Of a stretch of DNA of 5,376 nt, positions 1 to 5,376 are shown piece after piece. The notes beneath the pieces were generated by a model that was not told the DNA's origin, made no database searches, and saw nothing but the letters and a program-made list of their open reading frames with translations. The position numbers and the translations under genes were made by a program. The stretch covers positions 1 to 5,376 of the forward strand of contig JACQZL010000305.1 in assembly GCA_016213865.1 (NCBI GenBank), in the 5' to 3' direction. Positions within the stretch are counted from its first letter, which is position 1, and each line of letters starts with the position of its first letter. The stretch comes from Candidatus Rifleibacteriota bacterium. Its GTDB lineage: Bacteria > UBP17 > UBA6191 > JACPRK01.

Positions 1-1129
<1,129 letters not shown>

Positions 1130-1205
1130 CGGTTTGCTCCGTGATCTTGTTCCTGGGTGGCCGGCAGTGTCGGGCCGCTCGCCGCGCGCCCGGACACCGG
1201 TGCCG
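1130..1205 (-). promoter_or_regulatory. atpH-atpA intercistronic gap with a 12-bp bulged stem-loop (1197-1167) and the atpA ribosome binding site
   Basis: Starting 8 nt after the atpH stop, the minus strand folds as GTGTC/GACAC (1197-1193 with 1171-1167), then GGGC/GCCC, then CGC/GCG around a 5-nt loop, with two single-base bulges: 12 GC-rich pairs in total. No T-run follows, so it does not look like an intrinsic terminator. It leaves the atpA Shine-Dalgarno GGAG (1140-1137) free. Such a structure could pause ribosomes or RNA polymerase, or block 3' exonucleases and so alter the alpha:delta message ratio; that role is inferred. The gap is the longest between structural subunit genes in this window. 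Confidence 0.5.
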
Positions 1206-1742
1206 TTAGGCCCTGGGGGCCACCACCCGAGTTTCCTTCAGCTCGGTCCGGCTACCGTCGATCTGCTTGTCGCCGAACCGGATGACGATTCCACCCAGCA
1301 GGCCCGGTTCGACTCGCTCTTCCAGCAGAATCTGGCGCCCGATGAGGCTGCCCATCTTCTCCTTCAGGAAGTTCCGCTCGTGCTCCGTGAACGGGAAGGC
1401 CGCAACGACCTGGATCGTGAGCTGGTTGCGCCAGCTCTCGAGCAGCCTCGAAAACGCCTTCGCCAGAAGCGGCAGGATCTCGAACCGGCCCTTCTTCAGC
1501 AGCAGCAACAGGAACTCCAGGGTGACCTCCTGCACGCGGCCCTCGAAGGCCTTGCGCAGCAGCCGCTCCTTGTCGTCCTGCGTGAGACGCGGGTGACGCA
1601 GCAACTCGAGCAGCGCCGGGGAGGTGCGGCGCGTCTCGTCGACGAGCACGACATCCTCGGCGACCGCATCGGTCTTGCCGGTCGACCGGGCGGTCTCGAA
1701 GAGCGCCCGGGCATAGCGGTGCGTCAGGGAGAGCGGAATCAT
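1206..1742 (-). CDS. atpH: F1 ATP synthase subunit delta (OSCP homologue)
   Basis: Delta joins the top of the F1 head to the b-subunit peripheral stalk, acting as part of the stator in the cytoplasm. The product is 178 residues, the usual length for the family. The N-terminal helical domain begins [13 protein letters not shown] (residues 6-18), the standard OSCP opening that contacts the alpha N-termini. The C-terminal signature is [21 protein letters not shown] at about residues 144-164, matching the family pattern of a Gly-Gly followed by a GDK and IDGS. The ATG at 1742-1740 overlaps the atpF stop as ATGA. An in-frame extension to 1832 exists, but it would run deep into atpF and lacks family similarity. 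Translation is probably coupled to atpF; a GGAG with longer spacing also lies upstream. Identity is secure. Confidence 0.96.
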   Translation of the reverse strand: MIPLSLTHRYARALFETARSTGKTDAVAEDVVLVDETRRTSPALLELLRHPRLTQDDKERLLRKAFEGRVQEVTLEFLLLLLKKGRFEILPLLAKAFSRLLESWRNQLTIQVVAAFPFTEHERNFLKEKMGSLIGRQILLEERVEPGLLGGIVIRFGDKQIDGSRTELKETRVVAPRA

Positions 1743-2236
1743 GAAGCTCTCACTCCGTGCTCGATGATGTCGTCGATCATGGCCCGGTGGGCCTTCTCGT
1801 CGATGTTCCTCTCGATGAGCTTCTCGGCGCAATGGATGGCCAGATCGACGATCTGGTCCCGGGTCTCGACCATCGCCTTCTGCTGCTCTCGGACGAGTTC
1901 CTCACGCCCGCGCTCCAGCAGCTTCTCGGCCTCCACCCGGGCCTCCTCGAGCAGCCGGTCCTTGGCGGCCAGCGCTTCCTTCATCGCGGACTGGATGCGG
2001 TCTCGAGACTCGGTCTCGATCGCCGCGATGCGGCGCTGATACTCGTCACGCATCGCCTGCATCTCGAGAGAGTTCCGCTCGGCCTCGTCCATCTTCTCCT
2101 TGATGCGATGCTCGCGCTCGGAGATGACCTGCGACAGGGGGCTGAAGAGATACCGCGAAAGAAGCCAGAAGAGGAGCAGAAAACCGCCCATCTGGACCAG
2201 GAGGTCTCTGCCGTTGATTGCCAGGTTGTCGAGCAT
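1739..2236 (-). CDS. atpF: Fo ATP synthase subunit b (peripheral stalk)
   Basis: Subunit b forms the dimeric stator stalk linking membrane subunit a to F1 through delta. The product is 165 residues, typical for the family. One membrane helix covers about residues 13-31 (MGGFLLLFWLLSRYLF). The usual hinge LFSPLSQVISEREHRI follows at 30-45. A long charged amphipathic helix rich in Glu, Arg, Lys and Ala fills residues 40-150, and a short delta-binding end follows. A single b gene is present, with no b' partner beside it, so a b2 homodimer is expected. The ATG at 2236-2234 is preceded by GGAGAGGAG with about 11 nt spacing. It lies 39 nt after atpE and shares the ATGA overlap with atpH. Identity is secure. 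Confidence 0.96.
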   Translation of the reverse strand: MLDNLAINGRDLLVQMGGFLLLFWLLSRYLFSPLSQVISEREHRIKEKMDEAERNSLEMQAMRDEYQRRIAAIETESRDRIQSAMKEALAAKDRLLEEARVEAEKLLERGREELVREQQKAMVETRDQIVDLAIHCAEKLIERNIDEKAHRAMIDDIIEHGVRAS

Positions 2237-2275
2237 TTCGACTCAGGCTCCTCTCCGTGTCATGGCGCTCGCGTT

Positions 2276-2575
2276 TCAGTGCTGGGCCGCGGGGGTGCTG
2301 ATGGCTGCTTCCTTGTTGGCCAGGTCGAGCATCTGCTGCTTCGAGGGAAGGCTTCCGTAGAGCATGAAGAACATCAGCAGCGCGTAGATGACCAGCGATT
2401 CGATCAGGGCCAGGGCGATGATCATCGCGAGCTGGATCTTGCCGGCGGCCTCGGGCTGGCGGGCGATGCCCTCCAGGGCGGCGGCGGCGGCGGTGCCCTG
2501 GGCGCGGGCGGCGGAGAGAACGGCGATCGGCAGGCCGAACCCGGCCGCGATGGCGATGGCGATGAAGTAATTCAT
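2276..2575 (-). CDS. atpE: Fo ATP synthase subunit c (rotor ring, DCCD-binding protein)
   Basis: Subunit c forms the membrane ring that turns as ions bind and leave each copy. The product is 99 residues, longer than the usual 75-90. Helix 1 spans about residues 4-27, the polar loop ARQPEAAGK is at 38-46, and helix 2 is at about 48-72. The carboxylate is E59 in ALIESLVIYALL. Q26, exactly 33 residues before E59, and S60 match the Na+ ligands Gln32, Glu65 and Ser66 of Ilyobacter c, but the Thr67 position is Leu61, so the ion cannot be decided. Oddities: the GxGxGxGxG packing motif reads VxSxAxAxG (19-27), R24 lies inside helix 1, and a polar tail of about 25 residues follows helix 2. The ATG at 2575-2573 has a perfect AGGAGG. 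Identity is secure. Confidence 0.97.
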   Translation of the reverse strand: MNYFIAIAIAAGFGLPIAVLSAARAQGTAAAAALEGIARQPEAAGKIQLAMIIALALIESLVIYALLMFFMLYGSLPSKQQMLDLANKEAAISTPAAQH

Positions 2576-2615
2576 GGGGTCTGTCCTCCTCGGGGGTTGA
2601 TGGTGAGGTGAAGGT
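2576..2615 (-). promoter_or_regulatory. atpB-atpE gap with full-consensus ribosome binding site for atpE
   Basis: The minus strand carries AGGAGG at 2590-2585, 9 nt before the atpE ATG, in an extended GAGGAGGAC context. It is the best Shine-Dalgarno match among the genes here. This fits the need for about 8-17 c subunits per complex against one a subunit. The 40-nt gap is C-rich upstream of the site and shows no stable hairpin, so the site should be accessible. Confidence 0.8.
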
Positions 2616-3443
2616 TCAGGAGTGATGGTCTGAGGGATGGGAATCTTCGTGGCCCTCGCCGTGCTCTTCGTGCGCGGTGGCCACCGTGAGGTAGATCGTC
2701 GTCAGCATCGTGAAGACCAGGGCCTGCACGAAGCTGGTGAAGATTCCGAACAGCATCATCGGAAACTGGATCGGTAGCGGCACGAACAGCAGTACCGGCG
2801 AGAACCCGACCAGGATGATGATCACCTTGTCCTCTCCGAAGATGTTTCCGAAGAGGCGGATCGCCAGCGACAGCGGCTTGGCCACCTCGCCGATCAGGTG
2901 CACCGGCAGCATCAGCGGCGCGAGCCACAGCGGCTCGCCCATGAAGTGCGCCAGGTAGGCCTTGAGGCCGTGCGCCTTCACACCGTGGTACTGCACCGCC
3001 AGGAAGGTCGTCAGCGCGAGCGCAACGGTGGTGTTCAGATAGGCCGTCGGCGACAGCAGCCCCGGCACGAGACCCGCCAGGTTCATGCACAGGATGAAGA
3101 GGAACATCGTGCCCAGCAGCGGCGTGAAGGCCGTTCCCCGGGGCCCCATGATGCCGCAGACGAAGTTGTCGAGCGACTCGTAGAGGTATTCGAGGACGTT
3201 CTGCAGCCCCCGGGGCGCCAAGTGCGGCTTTCGCGCCCCCAGGTAGGCCAGCGTGACCAGACCCGCCAGGATCAGCCAGGTCACCAGGATGTAGTCGGGC
3301 AGGCCGGTGAGGTGGACCCCGAGGTGAAGCCACGTCCCCTCGTGGTGGCCACAGGCATGCCCCACGTGCTCGACGGCCTCGGCGGCCCCCTGAGCGGCCC
3401 CGGCCGCCTCGTGGGCTATCTCGGATGCATAGAGCGCGGACAA
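2616..3443 (-). CDS. atpB: Fo ATP synthase subunit a (ion channel stator)
   Basis: Subunit a provides the two half-channels beside the c-ring. The product is 275 residues. Hydrophobic segments lie at about residues 49-70, 107-128, 133-151, 172-192, 206-223 and 228-256. The diagnostic motif SLAIRLFGNIFGED (192-205) carries the essential R196, equivalent to E. coli Arg210, and IGEVAKPLSL just before it has the conserved Glu186. The start is TTG at 3443-3441: AAGAGGG (3456-3450) sits 6 nt upstream and there is no in-frame ATG before residue 99, which is inside the protein core. Both ends are His-rich: H26, H29, H33, H34, H40 and H44 at the N terminus, and H258, H261, H265, H269, H273 and H274 in the final 18 residues. 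It lies 42 nt after the atpI-like gene and 40 nt before atpE. Identity is secure. Confidence 0.97.
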   Translation of the reverse strand: MSALYASEIAHEAAGAAQGAAEAVEHVGHACGHHEGTWLHLGVHLTGLPDYILVTWLILAGLVTLAYLGARKPHLAPRGLQNVLEYLYESLDNFVCGIMGPRGTAFTPLLGTMFLFILCMNLAGLVPGLLSPTAYLNTTVALALTTFLAVQYHGVKAHGLKAYLAHFMGEPLWLAPLMLPVHLIGEVAKPLSLAIRLFGNIFGEDKVIIILVGFSPVLLFVPLPIQFPMMLFGIFTSFVQALVFTMLTTIYLTVATAHEEHGEGHEDSHPSDHHS

Positions 3444-3485
3444 GTCGGTCCCTCTTCCAGTCGATTCCCGGGCCGTTACCCGGCC
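3444..3485 (-). promoter_or_regulatory. atpI-atpB gap: GC stem-loop at the atpI stop and atpB ribosome binding site
   Basis: The minus strand contains GGGCCG-GGTAA-CGGCCC (3486-3470), a perfect 6-bp all-GC stem with a 5-nt loop that begins at the last base of the atpI-like TAG stop. After 13 nt comes AAGAGGG (3456-3450), 6 nt ahead of the TTG start of atpB. There is no T-run, so a terminator is unlikely. The hairpin may separate atpI translation from atpB translation, or act as a processing boundary. That function is inferred; the pairing and the Shine-Dalgarno are seen directly. Confidence 0.5.
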
Positions 3486-4034
3486 CTAGCGTTGAACGTT
3501 CGCCCCGGGCGCTTCCCGAGGGCTTTTCGCGAGATGATGAATGTGAGCCACGTCACGAGCAGAGTCAACAGCTTTGTACAAAAAAACTGCCTGCACCACC
3601 GAGAAACCACCTAAAAAGAAGATTGGCTCTACCAGCTCGTATGCGAAGAACGGGTACAGGAGGATCGCGAGCACCGGATACTTGAGTAAGACAAGATACG
3701 CCGTCCCTCGGGGATGGCACCCCCGGGACCGCGGCAGCACCAGCCTGCGCACCTCCCGGCCCAGCAACGCCAGCAGCCCGAGCCCCGTGGCCAGGCCCAG
3801 CGCAAGCCCGCCCGCCCGCGTCCCCGACCACGCGCGGGTGAGCGCCATCACCATCAGCCCGAGCGCCAGCAGCGCCAGACTGCGGGTCCACAGGAAACGC
3901 ACGAGTCCCGGCCAGAGCGCATCGAAGACAGCCGTGTCCGGCTCGGAGACCGGGGCTGGAGGCTCGGAACTTGCAGCCCCGGCTCCGGCATCCGGGGAGG
4001 GAGCCTCCGGCTGCCGCGAGTCAGCGAACGCCAC
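3486..4034 (-). CDS. atpI: AtpI-like four-helix membrane protein (ATP synthase subunit I)
   Basis: This 182-residue protein lies directly ahead of atpB, the classic position of subunit I, a non-structural membrane protein linked to c-ring assembly and possibly Mg2+ supply. It has a Pro/Ala/Ser/Glu-rich soluble N terminus (1-38). Four hydrophobic segments follow, at about 45-66, 74-92, 111-131 and 136-155, paired as two hairpins around a basic loop (93-110), then a polar C-terminal tail. The topology and position fit the ATP synthase I chain family, but I see no sharp signature motif, so the name rests mainly on context. The start is GTG at 4034-4032, backed by GGGAGG (4045-4040) 5 nt upstream. 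The start overlaps the 3' end of the atpZ-like gene by 14 nt, so coupled translation is likely. It is longer than many subunit I proteins, mainly because of the N-terminal extension. Confidence 0.65.
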   Translation of the reverse strand: MAFADSRQPEAPSPDAGAGAASSEPPAPVSEPDTAVFDALWPGLVRFLWTRSLALLALGLMVMALTRAWSGTRAGGLALGLATGLGLLALLGREVRRLVLPRSRGCHPRGTAYLVLLKYPVLAILLYPFFAYELVEPIFFLGGFSVVQAVFLYKAVDSARDVAHIHHLAKSPREAPGANVQR

Positions 4035-4215
4035 CGTTACCTCCCTCGAGCCCTCGGACCGTTCGATAGAGCTGTACGAACCCCGCGAGCATGCCGAGCA
4101 GCGTGCCCGCCGCCATCGCCACCGGCGACGAACCGGCCCAGTAGTCGAGCGCGTAACCGCCGCCAGCCCCGACGAGAATGCAGGCCACCAGCTCGGTGCC
4201 CACCGTCAGGGCCAA
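4021..4215 (-). CDS. atpZ: AtpZ-like two-helix membrane protein (AtpZ/AtpI family), start uncertain
   Basis: This small protein, about 64 residues, has two membrane helices at about 5-23 and 31-50 and the family pattern GTELVACILVGAGGGYALDY followed by GSSP and GTLLGMLAGF. The Asp after helix 1, the Gly-Ser-Ser-Pro turn and the Gly-rich helix 2 ending in a basic segment are hallmarks of AtpZ, which is encoded ahead of many F1Fo operons and is thought to help with assembly or Mg2+/Ca2+ handling together with AtpI. The start is unclear. Going back to the in-frame TGA at 4257-4255 there is no ATG or GTG. TTG at 4215 has GGAG only 1 nt away, CTG at 4209 has GGAG at 7 nt, and GTG at 4203 has it at 13 nt. 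Similarity to family members seems to begin slightly before 4215, at a Trp. It overlaps atpI by 14 nt. Confidence 0.72.
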   Translation of the reverse strand: MALTVGTELVACILVGAGGGYALDYWAGSSPVAMAAGTLLGMLAGFVQLYRTVRGLEGGNGGVR

Positions 4216-4342
4216 GCTCCAGGACTGGATGTCGCTGGGATTGGCGATCGCTGGTCAACACCCTTCGAAACCGATCGCGGAACGCGACGAGTCGAGTTGC
4301 CGTCGGCCGGTCTCTCCCCGAACCTCGAGCCTCTGAGCGGGC
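4216..4342 (-). other. Methyltransferase-atpZ intergenic region (127 nt)
   Basis: This is the largest gap between adjacent genes in the cluster. The minus strand has an imperfect hairpin at the methyltransferase stop (CTGAG/CTCAG, 4346-4333) without a T-run, a small TCGCG-TTC-CGCGA hairpin, and a TTGACC (4258-4253) that resembles a -35 box but has no convincing -10 about 17 nt downstream. I see no clear terminator and no clear promoter, so whether the methyltransferase and ATP synthase genes share one transcript is open. Confidence 0.4.
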
Positions 4343-5080
4343 TCAGTGCCCGTTCGTGGAAGGCTTGCGCGCGAAGATGACGCGGTAAACGTCGTAGATA
4401 TCGTCGAAGCGGGCCTCGACCAGGTCCAGGTCGCGCAGGATGCGCTCCCACTGTTCCTTCGTGTCGTAGCGCTTCGTCAGCTCGCCCCGGCTCTCCAGCA
4501 GCACCACCTGTCCCTGCGGGCGCAGCACCCGGCGCATCTCGCGCACCGCGGCGATGCGCTGGTCTCGAGACAAGTGCACCAGCATGAAGCCGGACATCAC
4601 CACGTCGAAGGCGCCTTCTCTGAACGGCAGGATGGTGGCGTCTCCCTGGCAGAGCCGCAGTTGCTCCGTCACCTTGGGGTTCTTCTTGCTCGCCTTGACA
4701 GCCTTCTTGTGCGTCTGGGCCAGCATCTTCGGATGCAGGTCGAAGCCCACCACCGGAAGACCGCGGTCGGCCGCCTGCAGGGCCAGGATGCCGGTGCCGG
4801 TCCCGACGTCGAGGATCCGGTGCCCCGCATGGGCCGACTGGTCCAGGACGTGGCAGGCGCAGGCCCGGTAGTCCTTCATGCTCGGCCAGACCAGGTCGTA
4901 CAGCGGCGCGAAGATATTGTAGAGCCGCTGCACGTGCTTGCGGCTGCCCTGGTTCTTGTGGGTCTGCAGGAGGTCGGCCTTCAGCGCCAAGGTCGAGCCG
5001 AGCTTCTTCAGCTTGTTCACCAGGCTCGGCTTCTCTTGCTTCGGTTCTTGCTCGGTCCTGTGCTTGCTGCCTGCAGTCAT
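4343..5080 (-). CDS. Class I SAM-dependent methyltransferase (UbiE/Methyltransf_11-like), substrate unknown
   Basis: This 245-residue enzyme has a Rossmann-type SAM-binding core. Motif I is ILDVGTGTGILALQ (89-102), the acidic ribose-binding residue is D114 in VVGFDLHP, the adenine-region motif is GDATILPF (146-153), motif II is FDVVMSGFML (158-167), and motif III is VLRPQGQVVLLE (185-196). The segment VQRLYNIFAPLYDLVWP (50-66) resembles the opening of UbiE/MenG quinone methyltransferases. The typical UbiE stretches after strand 2 and in GFGLRN are not kept, so quinone methylation is only one possibility. A Lys/Gln/Glu-rich extension of about 45 residues precedes the core. The ATG at 5080-5078 has AAGAGG just upstream. 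It lies 127 nt ahead of atpZ on the same strand, the only non-ATP-synthase gene in the window. It is a methyltransferase with high confidence; its target is unknown. Confidence 0.9.
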   Translation of the reverse strand: MTAGSKHRTEQEPKQEKPSLVNKLKKLGSTLALKADLLQTHKNQGSRKHVQRLYNIFAPLYDLVWPSMKDYRACACHVLDQSAHAGHRILDVGTGTGILALQAADRGLPVVGFDLHPKMLAQTHKKAVKASKKNPKVTEQLRLCQGDATILPFREGAFDVVMSGFMLVHLSRDQRIAAVREMRRVLRPQGQVVLLESRGELTKRYDTKEQWERILRDLDLVEARFDDIYDVYRVIFARKPSTNGH

Positions 5081-5188
5081 CGTCCCTCTTCAGCCTCCCC
5101 GGCGCCTCGTACCGGTCAGACCGGCCCGGGGTGCATGGGTCATGCAACCTGCCTCGCGGCCCAGGTTCCGGACCGCGCGAGATCTCAA

Positions 5189-5217
5189 AGGATAGCACAA
5201 CGGCACCGCTTTTTCAC
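5189..5217 (-). promoter_or_regulatory. Candidate sigma70-type promoter with extended -10
   Basis: The minus strand reads GTGAAA (5217-5212), a 17-nt spacer, then TATCCT (5194-5189) preceded by TGC, which gives an extended -10. The -35 matches TTGACA at four of six positions and the -10 matches TATAAT at four of six. The predicted start lies near 5182, giving a leader of about 100 nt for the methyltransferase and perhaps the ATP synthase genes behind it. It is the most promoter-like sequence I found in the window. Confidence 0.45.
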
Positions 5218-5221
5218 GTTG

Positions 5222-5233
5222 GAACGGCCGTTC
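5222..5233. promoter_or_regulatory. 12-bp perfect palindrome GAACGGCCGTTC, possible operator
   Basis: The sequence GAACGGCCGTTC is identical on both strands and lies 4 bp upstream of the candidate -35 hexamer (5217-5212). The position suits a dimeric regulator bound next to RNA polymerase. A chance GC-rich palindrome cannot be ruled out and no known operator consensus is recognised. Confidence 0.3.
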
Positions 5234-5260
5234 GGGCAGGGCATCGGCAAAGTCAGTCAT

Positions 5261-5376
5261 GCCTTTCGGTAAGCCGTACTGCGGGGAACACCTTCGAGTA
5301 CGTCAGTTCTGGATCTGCGGCAGCGGTCTCTCGCCCGGTCATGCCCGCGATCGGAAGGTCCCGGACACGTATTGAA
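5261..5376. other. Right-edge stretch with no recognised gene
   Basis: All frames here are short. A minus-strand frame is open from the edge to a TGA at 5255-5253 (about 40 codons, containing RDLPIAGMTGRE and LTYSKVFPAVRL) and could be the 3' end of an upstream gene. However, its third-position GC is lower than in the genes on the left, and I recognise no family. A 38-codon plus-strand frame (5259-5375) overlaps it. Nothing can be called from this fragment alone. Confidence 0.2.

Larger units (their letters stand above)
5081..5260 (-). promoter_or_regulatory. Leader and upstream region of the methyltransferase gene
   Basis: The minus strand holds, in order, a palindrome, a candidate promoter, then a leader of about 100 nt with two hairpins, GGTTGCATG-ACC-CATGCACC (5149-5130, 8 pairs with one bulged base) and CCGGT-CTG-ACCGG (5124-5112), and finally AAGAGGG (5091-5085) close to the ATG. 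A 56-codon open frame (5260-5090) also fits here but has no proper ribosome binding site or recognisable product, so it is not called. Confidence 0.4.

Noticed and set aside
1743..1832. Upstream-extended start of atpH
   Set aside because: It would overlap atpF by about 90 bases with an Arg/His-rich segment unlike any delta subunit; the ATGA overlap start gives the normal family length.
2572..3333. Minus-strand 253-codon frame overlapping atpB
   Set aside because: Shadow frame of subunit a, lacking hydrophobic helices and any family motif.
4253..4258. TTGACC as the -35 of an internal promoter for atpZ
   Set aside because: No acceptable -10 hexamer occurs 16-18 nt downstream.
4333..4346. CTGAGC/GCTCAG inverted repeat at the methyltransferase stop as a terminator
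   Set aside because: The stem is short with a very tight loop and no T-run follows on the minus strand.
4206..5198. Minus-strand 330-codon frame overlapping the methyltransferase
   Set aside because: It is the out-of-frame shadow of the methyltransferase, with an Arg/Pro/Gly-rich composition and no domain, while the other frame carries all SAM-binding motifs.
5090..5260. 56-codon minus-strand open frame upstream of the methyltransferase
   Set aside because: No usable ribosome binding site, no recognisable sequence, and it runs through the candidate promoter and leader hairpins.
5259..5375. 38-codon plus-strand open frame at the right edge
   Set aside because: Too short, no clear Shine-Dalgarno, no recognised motif despite two Cys residues.

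Overview
This window is a high-GC bacterial segment in which essentially every supportable gene lies on the minus strand. It reads right to left as the front part of an F-type (F1Fo) ATP synthase operon. The order is a class I SAM-dependent methyltransferase (5080-4343), atpZ-like (4215-4021), atpI-like (4034-3486), atpB/subunit a (3443-2616), atpE/subunit c (2575-2276), atpF/subunit b (2236-1739), atpH/delta (1742-1206) and atpA/alpha (1129 to the left edge, cut after codon 376). The canonical remainder (atpG, atpD, atpC) is not in the window and presumably continues past the left edge.

The organism is a high-GC bacterium. The single b subunit (no b/b' pair) and the I-B-E-F-H-A order rule out a cyanobacterial or alphaproteobacterial Fo layout but do not fix a phylum. 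No tRNA, rRNA, CRISPR array, insertion sequence or phage gene is visible. The many long plus-strand open frames are antisense shadows created by high GC.

The genes work as one complex. AtpZ and AtpI are small membrane helpers encoded ahead of the structural genes. Subunits a and c form the ion-translocating half-channel and rotor, b and delta form the peripheral stalk, and alpha is the non-catalytic nucleotide-binding subunit of the F1 hexamer. Start codons and ribosome binding sites differ along the operon: atpZ has no ordinary start, atpI begins with GTG, atpB with TTG, and atpE has ATG with a full AGGAGG. The last fits the many c copies needed per complex. GC-rich hairpins sit in the atpI-atpB and atpH-atpA gaps.

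The 5081-5376 stretch upstream of the methyltransferase holds a plausible extended -10 promoter, a 12-bp perfect palindrome just upstream of its -35, and a leader of about 100 nt with two small hairpins. No gene is recognised there.

The main oddities are in subunit c: an Arg inside helix 1 two residues before the ion-ligand Gln, loss of most of the GxGxGxGxG packing motif, a Gln/Glu/Ser ion-site pattern, and a long polar C-terminal tail. Others are the methyltransferase next to the ATP synthase and the His-rich termini of subunit a. I see no wholly new system here; it is an ATP synthase operon with several unusual details.
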